The position numbers and the translations under genes are program-made. The notes beneath the pieces are model-generated. The model saw only the letters and a list, made by a program, of their open reading frames with translations. It did no database searches and was not told the origin of the DNA. A DNA stretch of 64,000 nt, taken from NCBI RefSeq assembly GCF_965229915.1, contig NZ_CBDDJZ010000001.1:1488001-1552000 (forward strand). Direction: 5' to 3'. How positions within the stretch are numbered: position 1 is the stretch's first letter; the number at the start of each line of letters is the position of its first letter. Positions 25,623 through 33,815 of this stretch are shown in pieces. Origin of the DNA: Marinoscillum sp965229915. Its GTDB lineage: Bacteria; Bacteroidota; Bacteroidia; Cytophagales; Cyclobacteriaceae.

Positions 25623-26674
25623 ATCACCCACAATTTCCAAATCCCAACGATGAACAACAAAAGAATGGCTGCTGGTGTGAGGTATTTCCATGAAAGAGCC
25701 ATCAATTGATCCACTCTCAGTCGCGGATAAGTCCAACGAATCACCATCTGCAGAAAAATAAAAAACGTTGCTTTGCTAAACAACCAAATCACGCCCCAGA
25801 TAGGTCCAGTAGTCCATTCAGCCAGAGCTAACCCACCGATATTCGGAAAGGGCGTGTTCCAACCCCCAAAGAACAAAATGGCTGCCAGGAAAGAAACTAA
25901 GAGCATCATGGCATATTCGGCAAGCATAAATAGCCCCCAACGAAAACCACTATACTCCGTGAAGTATCCCCCAATCAATTCGGACTCCGACTCTGGTAAA
26001 TCAAATGGTACTCTATTAGACTCTGCCAAACTAGAAATAAAGAAAATGATAAAAACTACCCACAAAAAAGGCATGGTAAACACACTCCAACTTAAAAACC
26101 CACCATTTTGGCTTACTTCCAAAGCTTGAATACCTAAAAAATACTGCGGCGTATCTGAAAGAATTCCCTGATCGTTGCTAATGATCTGGAGGTCAAGTGA
26201 CTGGTAATACATCACTACCGCCAATACAGAAAGTCCGAGAGGAATCTCATAGGAAACGATCTGAGCTGCAGCCCGCATAGCACCATACAACGAATACTTG
26301 TTGTTAGAGCCCCAACCGGCCATTAGTATTCCCAACACGTCGATGGATACGATCGCCAATAAAAAGAACACCCCAACGGTAAATCCAGCACCCTCTACCT
26401 CTGTAGTGAGTGGCAGTGCTGCATATCCAGCAAAAATGGATGCAAACACAATAATTGGAGCCACCAAAAAAAGTGCTTTATCAACTGCTTTTGGACGTAT
26501 GTCTTCCTTCTGAAGCATTTTTAGCAAATCCGCAATGGTCTGAAACAAGCCAATGGGACCCACCTCCATCGGCCCGAGCCGATTTTGGATGAAGCCAGCA
26601 ATCTTCCGCTCGCCGTATACGCCGATAACCACGAATCCTAATAAGAAAGGAAGAAAGACTAAAAATGTGATCAT
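25619..26674 (-). CDS. nuoH: NADH-quinone oxidoreductase subunit H
   Basis: This 351-residue membrane subunit lines the quinone cavity. It shows GERKIAGFIQNRLGPMEVGPIGLFQTIADLLKML, RAAAQIVSYEIPLGLSVL, AESNRVPFDLPESESELIGGYFTEYSG and RWTYPRLRVDQLM, all canonical. It is first in the nuoHIJKLMN run. nuoG and the peripheral-arm genes do not precede it; a gene fragment and gluconokinase are found instead, so the complex I genes are split in this genome. Confidence 0.97.
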   Translation of the reverse strand: MITFLVFLPFLLGFVVIGVYGERKIAGFIQNRLGPMEVGPIGLFQTIADLLKMLQKEDIRPKAVDKALFLVAPIIVFASIFAGYAALPLTTEVEGAGFTVGVFFLLAIVSIDVLGILMAGWGSNNKYSLYGAMRAAAQIVSYEIPLGLSVLAVVMYYQSLDLQIISNDQGILSDTPQYFLGIQALEVSQNGGFLSWSVFTMPFLWVVFIIFFISSLAESNRVPFDLPESESELIGGYFTEYSGFRWGLFMLAEYAMMLLVSFLAAILFFGGWNTPFPNIGGLALAEWTTGPIWGVIWLFSKATFFIFLQMVIRWTYPRLRVDQLMALSWKYLTPAAILLLFIVGIWKLWVI

Positions 26675-26676
26675 TC

Positions 26677-26832
26677 TATGGACAACCTGCTGGTGTAAAA
26701 AAAGTTGACGCTAAGTTAAATGAAGGAGGCTACAACGGAAAAGAATATCTGGAAGTAATCAAAAGAATCATAGGCACAAACCAGAAAAGACCAAATGGAT
26801 ACATTACTTTTCCCATTCTAATTGATAAATAG
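26677..26832 (+). pseudogene. Possible C-terminal gene fragment upstream of nuoH
   Basis: The stretch between the divergent nuoH and gluconokinase starts reads as 51 sense codons ending in TAG. The composition is protein-like (GGYNGKEYLEVIKRIIGTNQ, then RPNGYITFPILIDK). There is no start codon in frame, and the frame runs backwards into antisense nuoH, so it looks like the 3' remnant of a lost gene. I do not recognise the family. It could also be a chance open frame. Confidence 0.4.
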
Positions 26833-26850
26833 TTTGAATATCTTTTGCTC

Positions 26851-27330
26851 ATGAGTAAGCCAATAATTGTGATGGGAGTCTCGGGATGTGGTAAATCAAC
26901 CATCGGTGAGATGCTCGCGAGCCAACTGGATTACACATTCTTTGATGCAGACGATTTTCACCCGGATAGTAACAAGAAAAAGATGGCTGCCGGCACCCCA
27001 CTGAATGACGATGACCGTAAACCCTGGCTACTTCGGCTAGCCACTGTGCTACAGTCCAATCAAAATTCTGTATTGGCTTGCTCCGCATTAAAAGAATCGT
27101 ATCGCAGGCTCATGGACCCCAATAAGCAGTATTATTGGGTGTATCTCAATGGAAGTCGGGAGCTGATTTTTGATCGAATGCAACAGCGAAAAGGACACTT
27201 CATGAAGCCTGAGATGCTGGACAGCCAATTGGCTACCCTGGAAGAGCCCGAAGATGCCATTACGGTATCAATAGAACTCCATCCACAAGAAATGATCGAT
27301 CAAATCTTGAGCCGTCTTACCAATGACTAA
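26851..27330 (+). CDS. gntK: Gluconokinase
   Basis: The ATG at 26851 is preferred over a TTG two codons earlier. The P-loop GVSGCGKST lies at residues 9-17. FFDADDFHP and ACSALKESYR are the gluconate kinase hallmarks, followed by MQQRKGHFMKPEMLDSQLATLEEP. Total length is 159, as in GntK/IdnK. It phosphorylates D-gluconate to 6-phosphogluconate for the pentose phosphate or Entner-Doudoroff route. No transporter or dehydrogenase gene is adjacent, so the source of gluconate is not shown. Confidence 0.93.
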   Translation: MSKPIIVMGVSGCGKSTIGEMLASQLDYTFFDADDFHPDSNKKKMAAGTPLNDDDRKPWLLRLATVLQSNQNSVLACSALKESYRRLMDPNKQYYWVYLNGSRELIFDRMQQRKGHFMKPEMLDSQLATLEEPEDAITVSIELHPQEMIDQILSRLTND

Positions 27331-27384
27331 ATGATTTTTTAGGAATCCTCCACAATGGTTATTTTGCATCCAAACAGCAAGACC

Positions 27385-28902
27385 ATGAAGCAATATTCCT
27401 TTATTACTCTATTTTGTCTGACACTGATTGCATCCGCACAACCAGACACCCAAGTACTAGACGAATACCTCTCAAAAGCCCGAAAAGACTGGGAAGTACC
27501 AGGGATGGCTGTAGCCATTGTCAAGGACGGAGAGATCGTTTTGGCCAAAGGCTATGGCACAAAAGCACTCACCTCTAAAGAACCTGTAAATGGAGAGACC
27601 TTGTTTGCCATTGCGTCCAACACCAAAGCGTTCATCGCTTCTTCTCTTGCCAAACTGGTGGCTGAAGGAAAAATCAAATGGACTGATCGTGTGATTGACT
27701 ATCTACCCTATTTCGAGCTCTACGACTCTTATACCACCACTCATACGACCATCGAAGACCTCCTAAGCCATCGTGTGGGTTTAGGGACTTTTAGTGGTGA
27801 CCTCATGTGGTACAAAAGTGAACTCACAGCCGAGGAAGTAATCAAAAAAGTTAGATATGTACCTCAAGCCTATGACTTCAGGGCTGGATATGGATACTCT
27901 AACCTGATGTTCATCACCGCTGGTGAAGTGATTAAAAAAGTGACCGGTAAAGAGTGGAGTGACTATGTAAAGGAGTCTTTTTTTAAACCTCTCGGAATGT
28001 CTCGTACGATTACCTCTACTGATGACCTATCAGACAACTATGCTATGCCACATAAGCCAATGCAGGAAAAGCAAGAGGTGATCGACTGGGTGAACTGGGA
28101 CAACATGGGAGCAGCCGGGGGCATCATCAGCAGTGCCAATGACATGGCTCAGTGGATGATTCTAAACCTCAACCGGGGAGTGATCAATGAAGATACCCTG
28201 ATCGACCCTTCAGCACACAATATCTTATGGACACCTCACAATAACCATGTAGTGTCACTCAGTGCGCAGGACAATCTGATCGGGCGGCACTTCTCAGGCT
28301 ACGGACTGGGGTGGGGACTCAGCGACTATGATGGCAACCTGATGGTCACGCATGGTGGTGGATATGATGGCATGTACTCCTATCAAATGCTCATTCCTGA
28401 CCAAAAACTCGGGGTAATGGTACTTACCAACACTATGAAAGGATTGAGTAGCGCGGTTGCTCTTTGGGTTGTTGATCGGTTCCTGGAAAATCCTGATAGA
28501 GACTATTCCAGTGAGCGACTGAAGGCGTCCAAGGAGAATGCAAGTCAGGCAGATGCTATTGATGAGCGACTCGCCGAGCGCAATAAGAAAGTGGGTCCAA
28601 CTCTTGGTAAAAGGGAATATGTCGGCACCTATGAGTCTGGAATGCATGGCCAAGTAACCATCACATTGCGAGATGACGGCACCTACAACATGAACTTTGC
28701 TGACGCCCCCAAGCTCTCCGCTACACTCACTCACTGGCACTACAACATCTGGCAGATCAACTGGGATGAGACTCATGCATGGTTTGATTTTGGGACGGTA
28801 CAGTTCCTGCTAGATAATAACCTAAAAGTCTCAGGCCTGCAATTTGATGTGCCGAATCATGACATTTTCTTTGATGAAGTAAATCTGAGGAAAATAGACT
28901 GA
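27385..28902 (+). CDS. Secreted serine hydrolase, class C beta-lactamase family with DUF3471-like tail
   Basis: Starting at the ATG at 27385 gives a signal peptide ending at IASAQ; an upstream ATG at 27355 adds ten residues. The class C/esterase motifs are SNTK (nucleophile Ser78, Lys81), YSN in YGYSNLMF, and HGGGYDGM near the end of the catalytic domain. The last about 110 residues match the beta-sandwich tail often found in this family (DUF3471). The substrate may be a D-Ala peptide or an ester, not necessarily a beta-lactam. It is convergent with a kinase gene with a 1-nt gap. Confidence 0.9.
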   Translation: MKQYSFITLFCLTLIASAQPDTQVLDEYLSKARKDWEVPGMAVAIVKDGEIVLAKGYGTKALTSKEPVNGETLFAIASNTKAFIASSLAKLVAEGKIKWTDRVIDYLPYFELYDSYTTTHTTIEDLLSHRVGLGTFSGDLMWYKSELTAEEVIKKVRYVPQAYDFRAGYGYSNLMFITAGEVIKKVTGKEWSDYVKESFFKPLGMSRTITSTDDLSDNYAMPHKPMQEKQEVIDWVNWDNMGAAGGIISSANDMAQWMILNLNRGVINEDTLIDPSAHNILWTPHNNHVVSLSAQDNLIGRHFSGYGLGWGLSDYDGNLMVTHGGGYDGMYSYQMLIPDQKLGVMVLTNTMKGLSSAVALWVVDRFLENPDRDYSSERLKASKENASQADAIDERLAERNKKVGPTLGKREYVGTYESGMHGQVTITLRDDGTYNMNFADAPKLSATLTHWHYNIWQINWDETHAWFDFGTVQFLLDNNLKVSGLQFDVPNHDIFFDEVNLRKID

Positions 28903-28903
28903 G

Positions 28904-30808
28904 CTAAGGAGTAACTACCTGCTCGGCAATGTGATCAAAAAGTGGAAGGTAAACGGTAAAAGTGGTCCCGATTCCTTCTTTGCTTTCCACTTCCACTCGT
29001 CCATTGTTCATCTCCACAAATTCATATACGAGCTGCAATCCCAAACCTAAACCTCTCTCACCAGCTGTACCATACGAGCTTTTCACATCCCGCATGTGTC
29101 CAAGCAGTTTCAACTTATCTTTCGGCATGCCCAGTCCCGTATCGTAGATTTTGATAGCTGCATAGTCACCGTCTGGCGCAGCTGTGATACCCACTTTGCC
29201 TCCTGACATGGTAAACTTGAGTCCATTATTTACCAGATTTCTGAGGATCGTCATCGTAGTATTTCTATCTGCCCACAGATAGATTTCCTCGTCTATACGA
29301 TAGTCCAGCTCAATGTGCTTGCCTCGTGCCATGTTTTCCAATGTATCTACCAGCTCACAAGCCATTTCATTCAGGTGAATTTTTTCGGGCACATTCGGGA
29401 AATGCCCCTGCTGCTGCATAGCCCAGTTGAGTAGATTGTCCAATAAATTGGTGAGCCGATCTACTGACTGATCTACATCATCAGCCACCTCCAAAAGCTG
29501 ATCCATGTCTTTGGCATCTACAAAAAACTTGATCAGGTTGCTAACACCGTGAAATGAATTGATCGGTCCGCGCAGGTCATGAGAGATAATGGAAAAAAAC
29601 TTATCCTTGGTTTTGTTCAGGGCTTCCAGTTTCCGCTTTTGCTCCTCCAATACTGCATTGGTCCGAGCCTTGGATCGATAGTACATCAGCACCACAATAG
29701 CCAAAATGGTAAGAATCACAGCTATGATGATGGTGGTGATGATAATCGTCTGCTGATTTTTTTGACGGGCCGTGAGCAGATCTACTTCTGATTGTTTTTT
29801 AGCCAATTCGAAAGCACTCTCCAGATTTTCTATCTGATTGAGTATCTCGTCGTTGGAGATACTGTCCTTAATCTCTACATACTGCTGGTGGTATTTATAG
29901 GCTCGTTCATAATCAGAACTCATAGCATATATATCTGCAAGCCGCAGTGAGTTGTCACGAATTTCAGCTTTCAGCCCATAACGTTTTGAAATGCTCATAC
30001 TAGAGTCAGCCAACACCTTGGCATTCTTGAGCAAGCCTTTCTGCTTGTAGATCTCTGCCATATAGCTTAAGAAAATGGCACTACCATAGTGATCTCCGAG
30101 CTGCTCTAGTGAGCTAATAGCTTCTGTCACTTTACGCTCGGCCTCCTGCAGATTACCAAGTTCAGCCTGCACCAGTCCAATATTTCCCAGGTTATAAGCC
30201 AGTCCTGATGGATCACTGCCCAGGGTCTGATATATGGCCATAGACTTCTCAAAACTAACCAGAGCGGAATCATACATGGCTGATAAGTAGTATTCATCAC
30301 CCATATTCAGCAGGATGACTGCCAATAAGCTACTATCTTCCTCCGACAGCCATTTCATAGCTTCCTGATAGTAGATGATCGAGTTGTTGTGGTTGCCTAA
30401 TATGCTGTGCACATCAGCAAGCGCAGTATTGGCCGAAGCAATGCCCTGAGGGTTCCGGTCTTCTTCAGCAATCGCCAGTGCTTTGAACAGACTATAAATC
30501 GCAATGTCAAAATCACCTACCAACCGATAGGCCTGTCCCTCATTGAGATAACCATGATGTAAATAATACAGGCTTTTTATACGCTTAGCTTCTTCTATTA
30601 GCTTGCTGGCGTATTCTAGTTTTAGTCTGGGGTCGTTCTGATTATTGGCTATGAGCCGTAGCAACTCAAATCTAGAGGTATCTGGCTCTTCCAGATTTTC
30701 ATAAACAGCAATAAGACTATCCGCCACCAACTGATCCTGAGAAGAACCAGAATAGAACGCACCTAATAAAGAGGTGAAGATTAATAATTTTAAGCAGCTG
30801 GATGTCAT
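28904..30808 (-). CDS. TPR sensor histidine kinase
   Basis: This 634-residue protein has a signal sequence and about 320 residues of TPR-type helical repeats in the periplasm. A single membrane helix (about 353-375) and a coiled coil follow. HisKA has the phospho-acceptor His410 in SIISHDLRGP, and HATPase_c carries NNGLKF, DTGLGMPKDK and GERGLGLGLQLVYEF. It is a Bacteroidota-type envelope sensor. No response regulator adjoins it. It shares long identical stretches with the next gene upstream (30940-32808), so the two are tandem paralogues. Confidence 0.92.
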   Translation of the reverse strand: MTSSCLKLLIFTSLLGAFYSGSSQDQLVADSLIAVYENLEEPDTSRFELLRLIANNQNDPRLKLEYASKLIEEAKRIKSLYYLHHGYLNEGQAYRLVGDFDIAIYSLFKALAIAEEDRNPQGIASANTALADVHSILGNHNNSIIYYQEAMKWLSEEDSSLLAVILLNMGDEYYLSAMYDSALVSFEKSMAIYQTLGSDPSGLAYNLGNIGLVQAELGNLQEAERKVTEAISSLEQLGDHYGSAIFLSYMAEIYKQKGLLKNAKVLADSSMSISKRYGLKAEIRDNSLRLADIYAMSSDYERAYKYHQQYVEIKDSISNDEILNQIENLESAFELAKKQSEVDLLTARQKNQQTIIITTIIIAVILTILAIVVLMYYRSKARTNAVLEEQKRKLEALNKTKDKFFSIISHDLRGPINSFHGVSNLIKFFVDAKDMDQLLEVADDVDQSVDRLTNLLDNLLNWAMQQQGHFPNVPEKIHLNEMACELVDTLENMARGKHIELDYRIDEEIYLWADRNTTMTILRNLVNNGLKFTMSGGKVGITAAPDGDYAAIKIYDTGLGMPKDKLKLLGHMRDVKSSYGTAGERGLGLGLQLVYEFVEMNNGRVEVESKEGIGTTFTVYLPLFDHIAEQVVTP

Positions 30809-30939
30809 GTGACTTATTTAATCACGCAAACCTGATAGTCAGGCATTTACACCAAAGTTAATAAAGCTAAAATAATTGAGTGGTGGAATAGCCTAAATAC
30901 CCAAAAAGCTTCTTAGCGCACAATCAGGAATGTCACAAA

Positions 30940-32808
30940 TCAGGGTTCTGTAGGAATATTTTCCTCTGACAACTCATACAGAGGTAACCGAACCACGAAA
31001 GTGGTGCCTTTCCCTTCTTCACTCTCCACATCAATTTCACCCGAATTCAGTTCGATAAACTCATAAACCAATTGTAGACCAAGACCAAGGCCTTTCTCTC
31101 CCAAAGTACCATAAGTGCTCTTTTTGTCCTCCAACTGGAAAAGTTTATCTAGTTTTTCCTGTGGAATACCCACACCAGTATCAGACACGCGGATTTCAGC
31201 CATTCCCCGACTTTCTTTGGCGGAGATCAACACCTTGCCACCTTCAGGGGTAAACTTCAGGGCATTATTGACCAGGTTTCTCAAAATAGTCATGGTGGTG
31301 TTGCGATCTACCCACAGGTGGATAGTTGCCGACATTTCATGGTAAAGATTGATTTGCTTGCCCTTGGCCATGGTATGAAGGGTTCGTACCAGATCTTCCG
31401 AGAGTTCTTCCAGGTTGACCTTTTCTGGAACGTTGGGGAAATGACCCTGCTGCTGCATGGCCCAATTGAGTAGGTTATCCAGTAAGGCTGACAACCGATC
31501 TACCGACTCGTCAATGTCATCGGCTATCTCAAGTAACTGATCAGTTTGTTTGGCTTGCACCATGTATTTGATCATCCGACTAATGCCCATAAATGAGCTT
31601 ACCGGTCCGCGCAGGTCATGCGAGATAATAGAAAAGAACTTGTCCTTGGTCTGATTGAGGCGCTCCAGCTCGGCATTGATCCGAGCCTTTGACTGATAAA
31701 AGCGGTAGATGATAAATGCCAGCACCACAAACACCAAAGCAAATAATGAAACGCCCAATAAAACGAGGCGCTGGTTACGTTTTTCGGCAGTAAGCAGGTC
31801 TACCTCTGCTTGTTTTTGCCCCACTTCATACTCCTTGCGCATGTTAGCCATGGTTTTGACTGTTTCCAGATTTTCAATGCTGTCTTTGAAGGTCTGATAC
31901 CGTTTATAGTAATTCAAGGAAGACTGAAAATTTCCCTTTTCCTCATAAAGTAGACTCATCGATTCGCTGGCGTCTCGTAGTTGCTCCTTGAGACCGTTTT
32001 CTTCACTGAGCTGATAGCACTCTATGAGGTGTGTCTCAGCTTCAGGCAACCGACCTTGCTTCAGGTAGAGATCAGCCAATTCTTGTTTGTAAGTAATATA
32101 TGGGATGGTCTGTGCAGTACCTTTTACTGCCTCTATTGCAGACAACAGACGCGATTCGGCTAGTTCATCCTGACCTAGTGTGGCATAAACTATTCCTTCA
32201 CTGCCCTCGATCATTTTGTAAAAAACATCATATCCTAAAGGCTCACAGAGAGCCTTGGCCAGGGAATAGTAATGAAGTGCAGAATCGTATCTCCCGAATT
32301 TATATAAACCATCGGCCAGATTATTGTAATTAATAGCAACACCAGTTGAGTCTCCAATGACAAAATACATTTGTGCAGACTGCAAATAGTATTTGCTCAT
32401 ATTTTGCACCTCTTCAATTCGACCATATAACTTTCCAATAATCGAATAAATGAAAGCCTGATTGGATTCGGGTAAATGATCGGAAATTTCCAGGGCCTCT
32501 AACATATATTGCAGAGCAACCTGGTACTCGCCTTGATCCAAGTGAGTCTGACCTAAATAGGTAAGTGCTTTAGCGTAATCATTCAGATGCTGCTCTTTGG
32601 CCAATTCCATCATCAAAGTAGCATACTTGATAGTGGAATCTTCATCATTGATGGACATCCGAATAATCTGATTGTAAGTCTCCAGCTGATCGGCGACTTC
32701 CATGCGCTGTAGATCAAGGGATTTCAGACTGTCCAAATCATAGACCTGCCCAAAGAGGACCTGCCCATGGCAGAGGACTGCAAGGAGGAATAAAAAATAC
32801 TTCTGCAT
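30940..32808 (-). CDS. TPR sensor histidine kinase, paralogue of the 28904 gene
   Basis: This 622-residue protein has a signal peptide, TPR-type repeats to about residue 330, a membrane helix (about 347-368) and a coiled coil. HisKA has His397 in SIISHDLRGP, and HATPase_c has NNALKF, DTGVGIPQEK and GEKGLGLGLQLVYEF. The LLDNLLNWAMQQQGHFPNVPEK segment is identical in its tandem paralogue. The start codon is unusual: it directly follows the seven-T tract of a terminator hairpin (32809-32835), so the gene must rely on readthrough or on a start site very close to the ATG. The target is unknown. Confidence 0.92.
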   Translation of the reverse strand: MQKYFLFLLAVLCHGQVLFGQVYDLDSLKSLDLQRMEVADQLETYNQIIRMSINDEDSTIKYATLMMELAKEQHLNDYAKALTYLGQTHLDQGEYQVALQYMLEALEISDHLPESNQAFIYSIIGKLYGRIEEVQNMSKYYLQSAQMYFVIGDSTGVAINYNNLADGLYKFGRYDSALHYYSLAKALCEPLGYDVFYKMIEGSEGIVYATLGQDELAESRLLSAIEAVKGTAQTIPYITYKQELADLYLKQGRLPEAETHLIECYQLSEENGLKEQLRDASESMSLLYEEKGNFQSSLNYYKRYQTFKDSIENLETVKTMANMRKEYEVGQKQAEVDLLTAEKRNQRLVLLGVSLFALVFVVLAFIIYRFYQSKARINAELERLNQTKDKFFSIISHDLRGPVSSFMGISRMIKYMVQAKQTDQLLEIADDIDESVDRLSALLDNLLNWAMQQQGHFPNVPEKVNLEELSEDLVRTLHTMAKGKQINLYHEMSATIHLWVDRNTTMTILRNLVNNALKFTPEGGKVLISAKESRGMAEIRVSDTGVGIPQEKLDKLFQLEDKKSTYGTLGEKGLGLGLQLVYEFIELNSGEIDVESEEGKGTTFVVRLPLYELSEENIPTEP

Positions 32809-32835
32809 AAAAAAAGCGACCGGTTAAGTGTCGCT
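32809..32835 (-). terminator. Terminator abutting kinase start codon
   Basis: AGCGAC/GTCGCT stem (32835-32830 with 32820-32815) with a 9-nt loop and seven T on the minus strand (32815-32809). It ends the small gene at 32859-33221 and touches the ATG of the kinase gene at 32808. Confidence 0.75.
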
Positions 32836-32858
32836 AATTTAATGAAATATTTATGGGC

Positions 32859-33221
32859 TTATCCCCCAACTCCCGGAGGACATGGTGGATTACAAACTTT
32901 CACTTCTGGATCTATCTTAAATTTCCCTCCATTGACAGAGATGGTGTATTTGGACACGTCTTTGTCTTTGCACTTCTGGTTTACTTTGCAGGTTATTTCC
33001 TTACGGCTACCAGATGGAGGCTCCAGCACATCACCACTGTCCAGGATGATCTCGATATCATCGATGGTGCTATCATCGCAGATCCATTGTACTTCAAAAT
33101 CCTTCTTGACGACAGTAACAGGTGACTTAGGGCCTACTACTGCCCAGTTAACTCCTCCGTCTGCACTCCACCAGAGATCTCCTCCAGATACAGTCAGGTT
33201 CAATTTTACTTTTCTTGCCAT
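32859..33221 (-). CDS. Hypothetical beta-rich protein with Cys/Pro C-terminus, 120 aa
   Basis: No family recognised. There is no signal peptide. The sequence alternates short beta-type strands (KVKLNLTVSGGDLWWSADGGVNW, FEVQWICDD, KYTISVNGGKFKIDP) and has five cysteines. It ends in CNPPCPPGVGG. This looks like a small beta-sandwich. Its low helix content and lone position between a terminator and a palindrome-bearing upstream region suggest an independently transcribed gene. The purpose is unknown. Confidence 0.7.
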   Translation of the reverse strand: MARKVKLNLTVSGGDLWWSADGGVNWAVVGPKSPVTVVKKDFEVQWICDDSTIDDIEIILDSGDVLEPPSGSRKEITCKVNQKCKDKDVSKYTISVNGGKFKIDPEVKVCNPPCPPGVGG

Positions 33222-33273
33222 TGGTTAAGTTGGTTTGGCGGTTAAAAAAAACTATTTAGTAATCAGACCCTAA

Positions 33274-33289
33274 TATATCAAATGATATA
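33274..33289. repeat. Palindrome upstream of the 32859 gene
   Basis: TATATCA-AA-TGATATA, a perfect 7-bp inverted repeat with a 2-nt centre, about 55 bp before the start of the 120-aa gene. It could be an operator. Confidence 0.3.
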
Positions 33290-33337
33290 GTTTGGTCAAA
33301 TCACTTTCGGTCAAACCATCAACTAACCGGACCAACC

Positions 33338-33371
33338 ACAAAAAAAGACCTGCCGAAGATCGACAGGCCTT
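33338..33371 (-). terminator. Intrinsic terminator after the 33405 gene
   Basis: Minus-strand AAGGCCTG pairs with CAGGTCTT (one G-U) with an inner CG/CG pair, followed by a run of eight to nine T. Confidence 0.8.
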
Positions 33372-33404
33372 TTCACATTGGTTGCTAATGTTTTGTACAG
33401 TCTA

Positions 33405-33599
33405 TTAATAAGATTGGTTGATATAGTATCTCATGCTAAGTAGTCTGGAAATTTCCTGCGGGTCGTTGGATCCCTCAATGTTCCGATCTACATGTCCTTT
33501 GATCTTTGACAGGGTAGCATCTAGCATCGCCAGTTCTTCTGCGTCAAATCCATCAAATTCTTCTCTTGTTTCAGTCTGGTTGGTAGCTGTCATAATCAT
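33405..33599 (-). CDS. Hypothetical small acidic protein, about 64 aa
   Basis: The likely start is the ATG at 33599 or 33593; the frame opens further to 33626. The product is soluble, acidic and helical (DAEELAMLDATLSKIKGHVDRN), with a C-terminal RLLSMRYYINQSY. I recognise no domain. The good terminator just downstream supports a real gene. It lies upstream of the 120-aa gene, but the terminator separates them. Any function would be a guess. Confidence 0.6.
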   Translation of the reverse strand: MIMTATNQTETREEFDGFDAEELAMLDATLSKIKGHVDRNIEGSNDPQEISRLLSMRYYINQSY

Positions 33600-33815
33600 A
33601 TGCTTTTTCTTTGTTGGGCAATACAAATATTGTCAATAAGATCATTTAGAAAAACAAATCCACAGCCAACAGGAATAATTTGGAATGATTGGGAATATTC
33701 AGGATTGGAGGGGTAAAATCAGCCAAATAATTACTTATTTTTTGCACTATACAAGCAATTGATAGTACTATTAATGGAAAATAGCCCAATAAACAGCTGG
33801 AAGGGAGTCAATTAG

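Noticed and set aside
33645..33670. TGGC...TTTGT before the small 33405 gene as a sigma-54 promoter
   Set aside because: The -12 GC is absent (reads GT) and the -24 region fits poorly.
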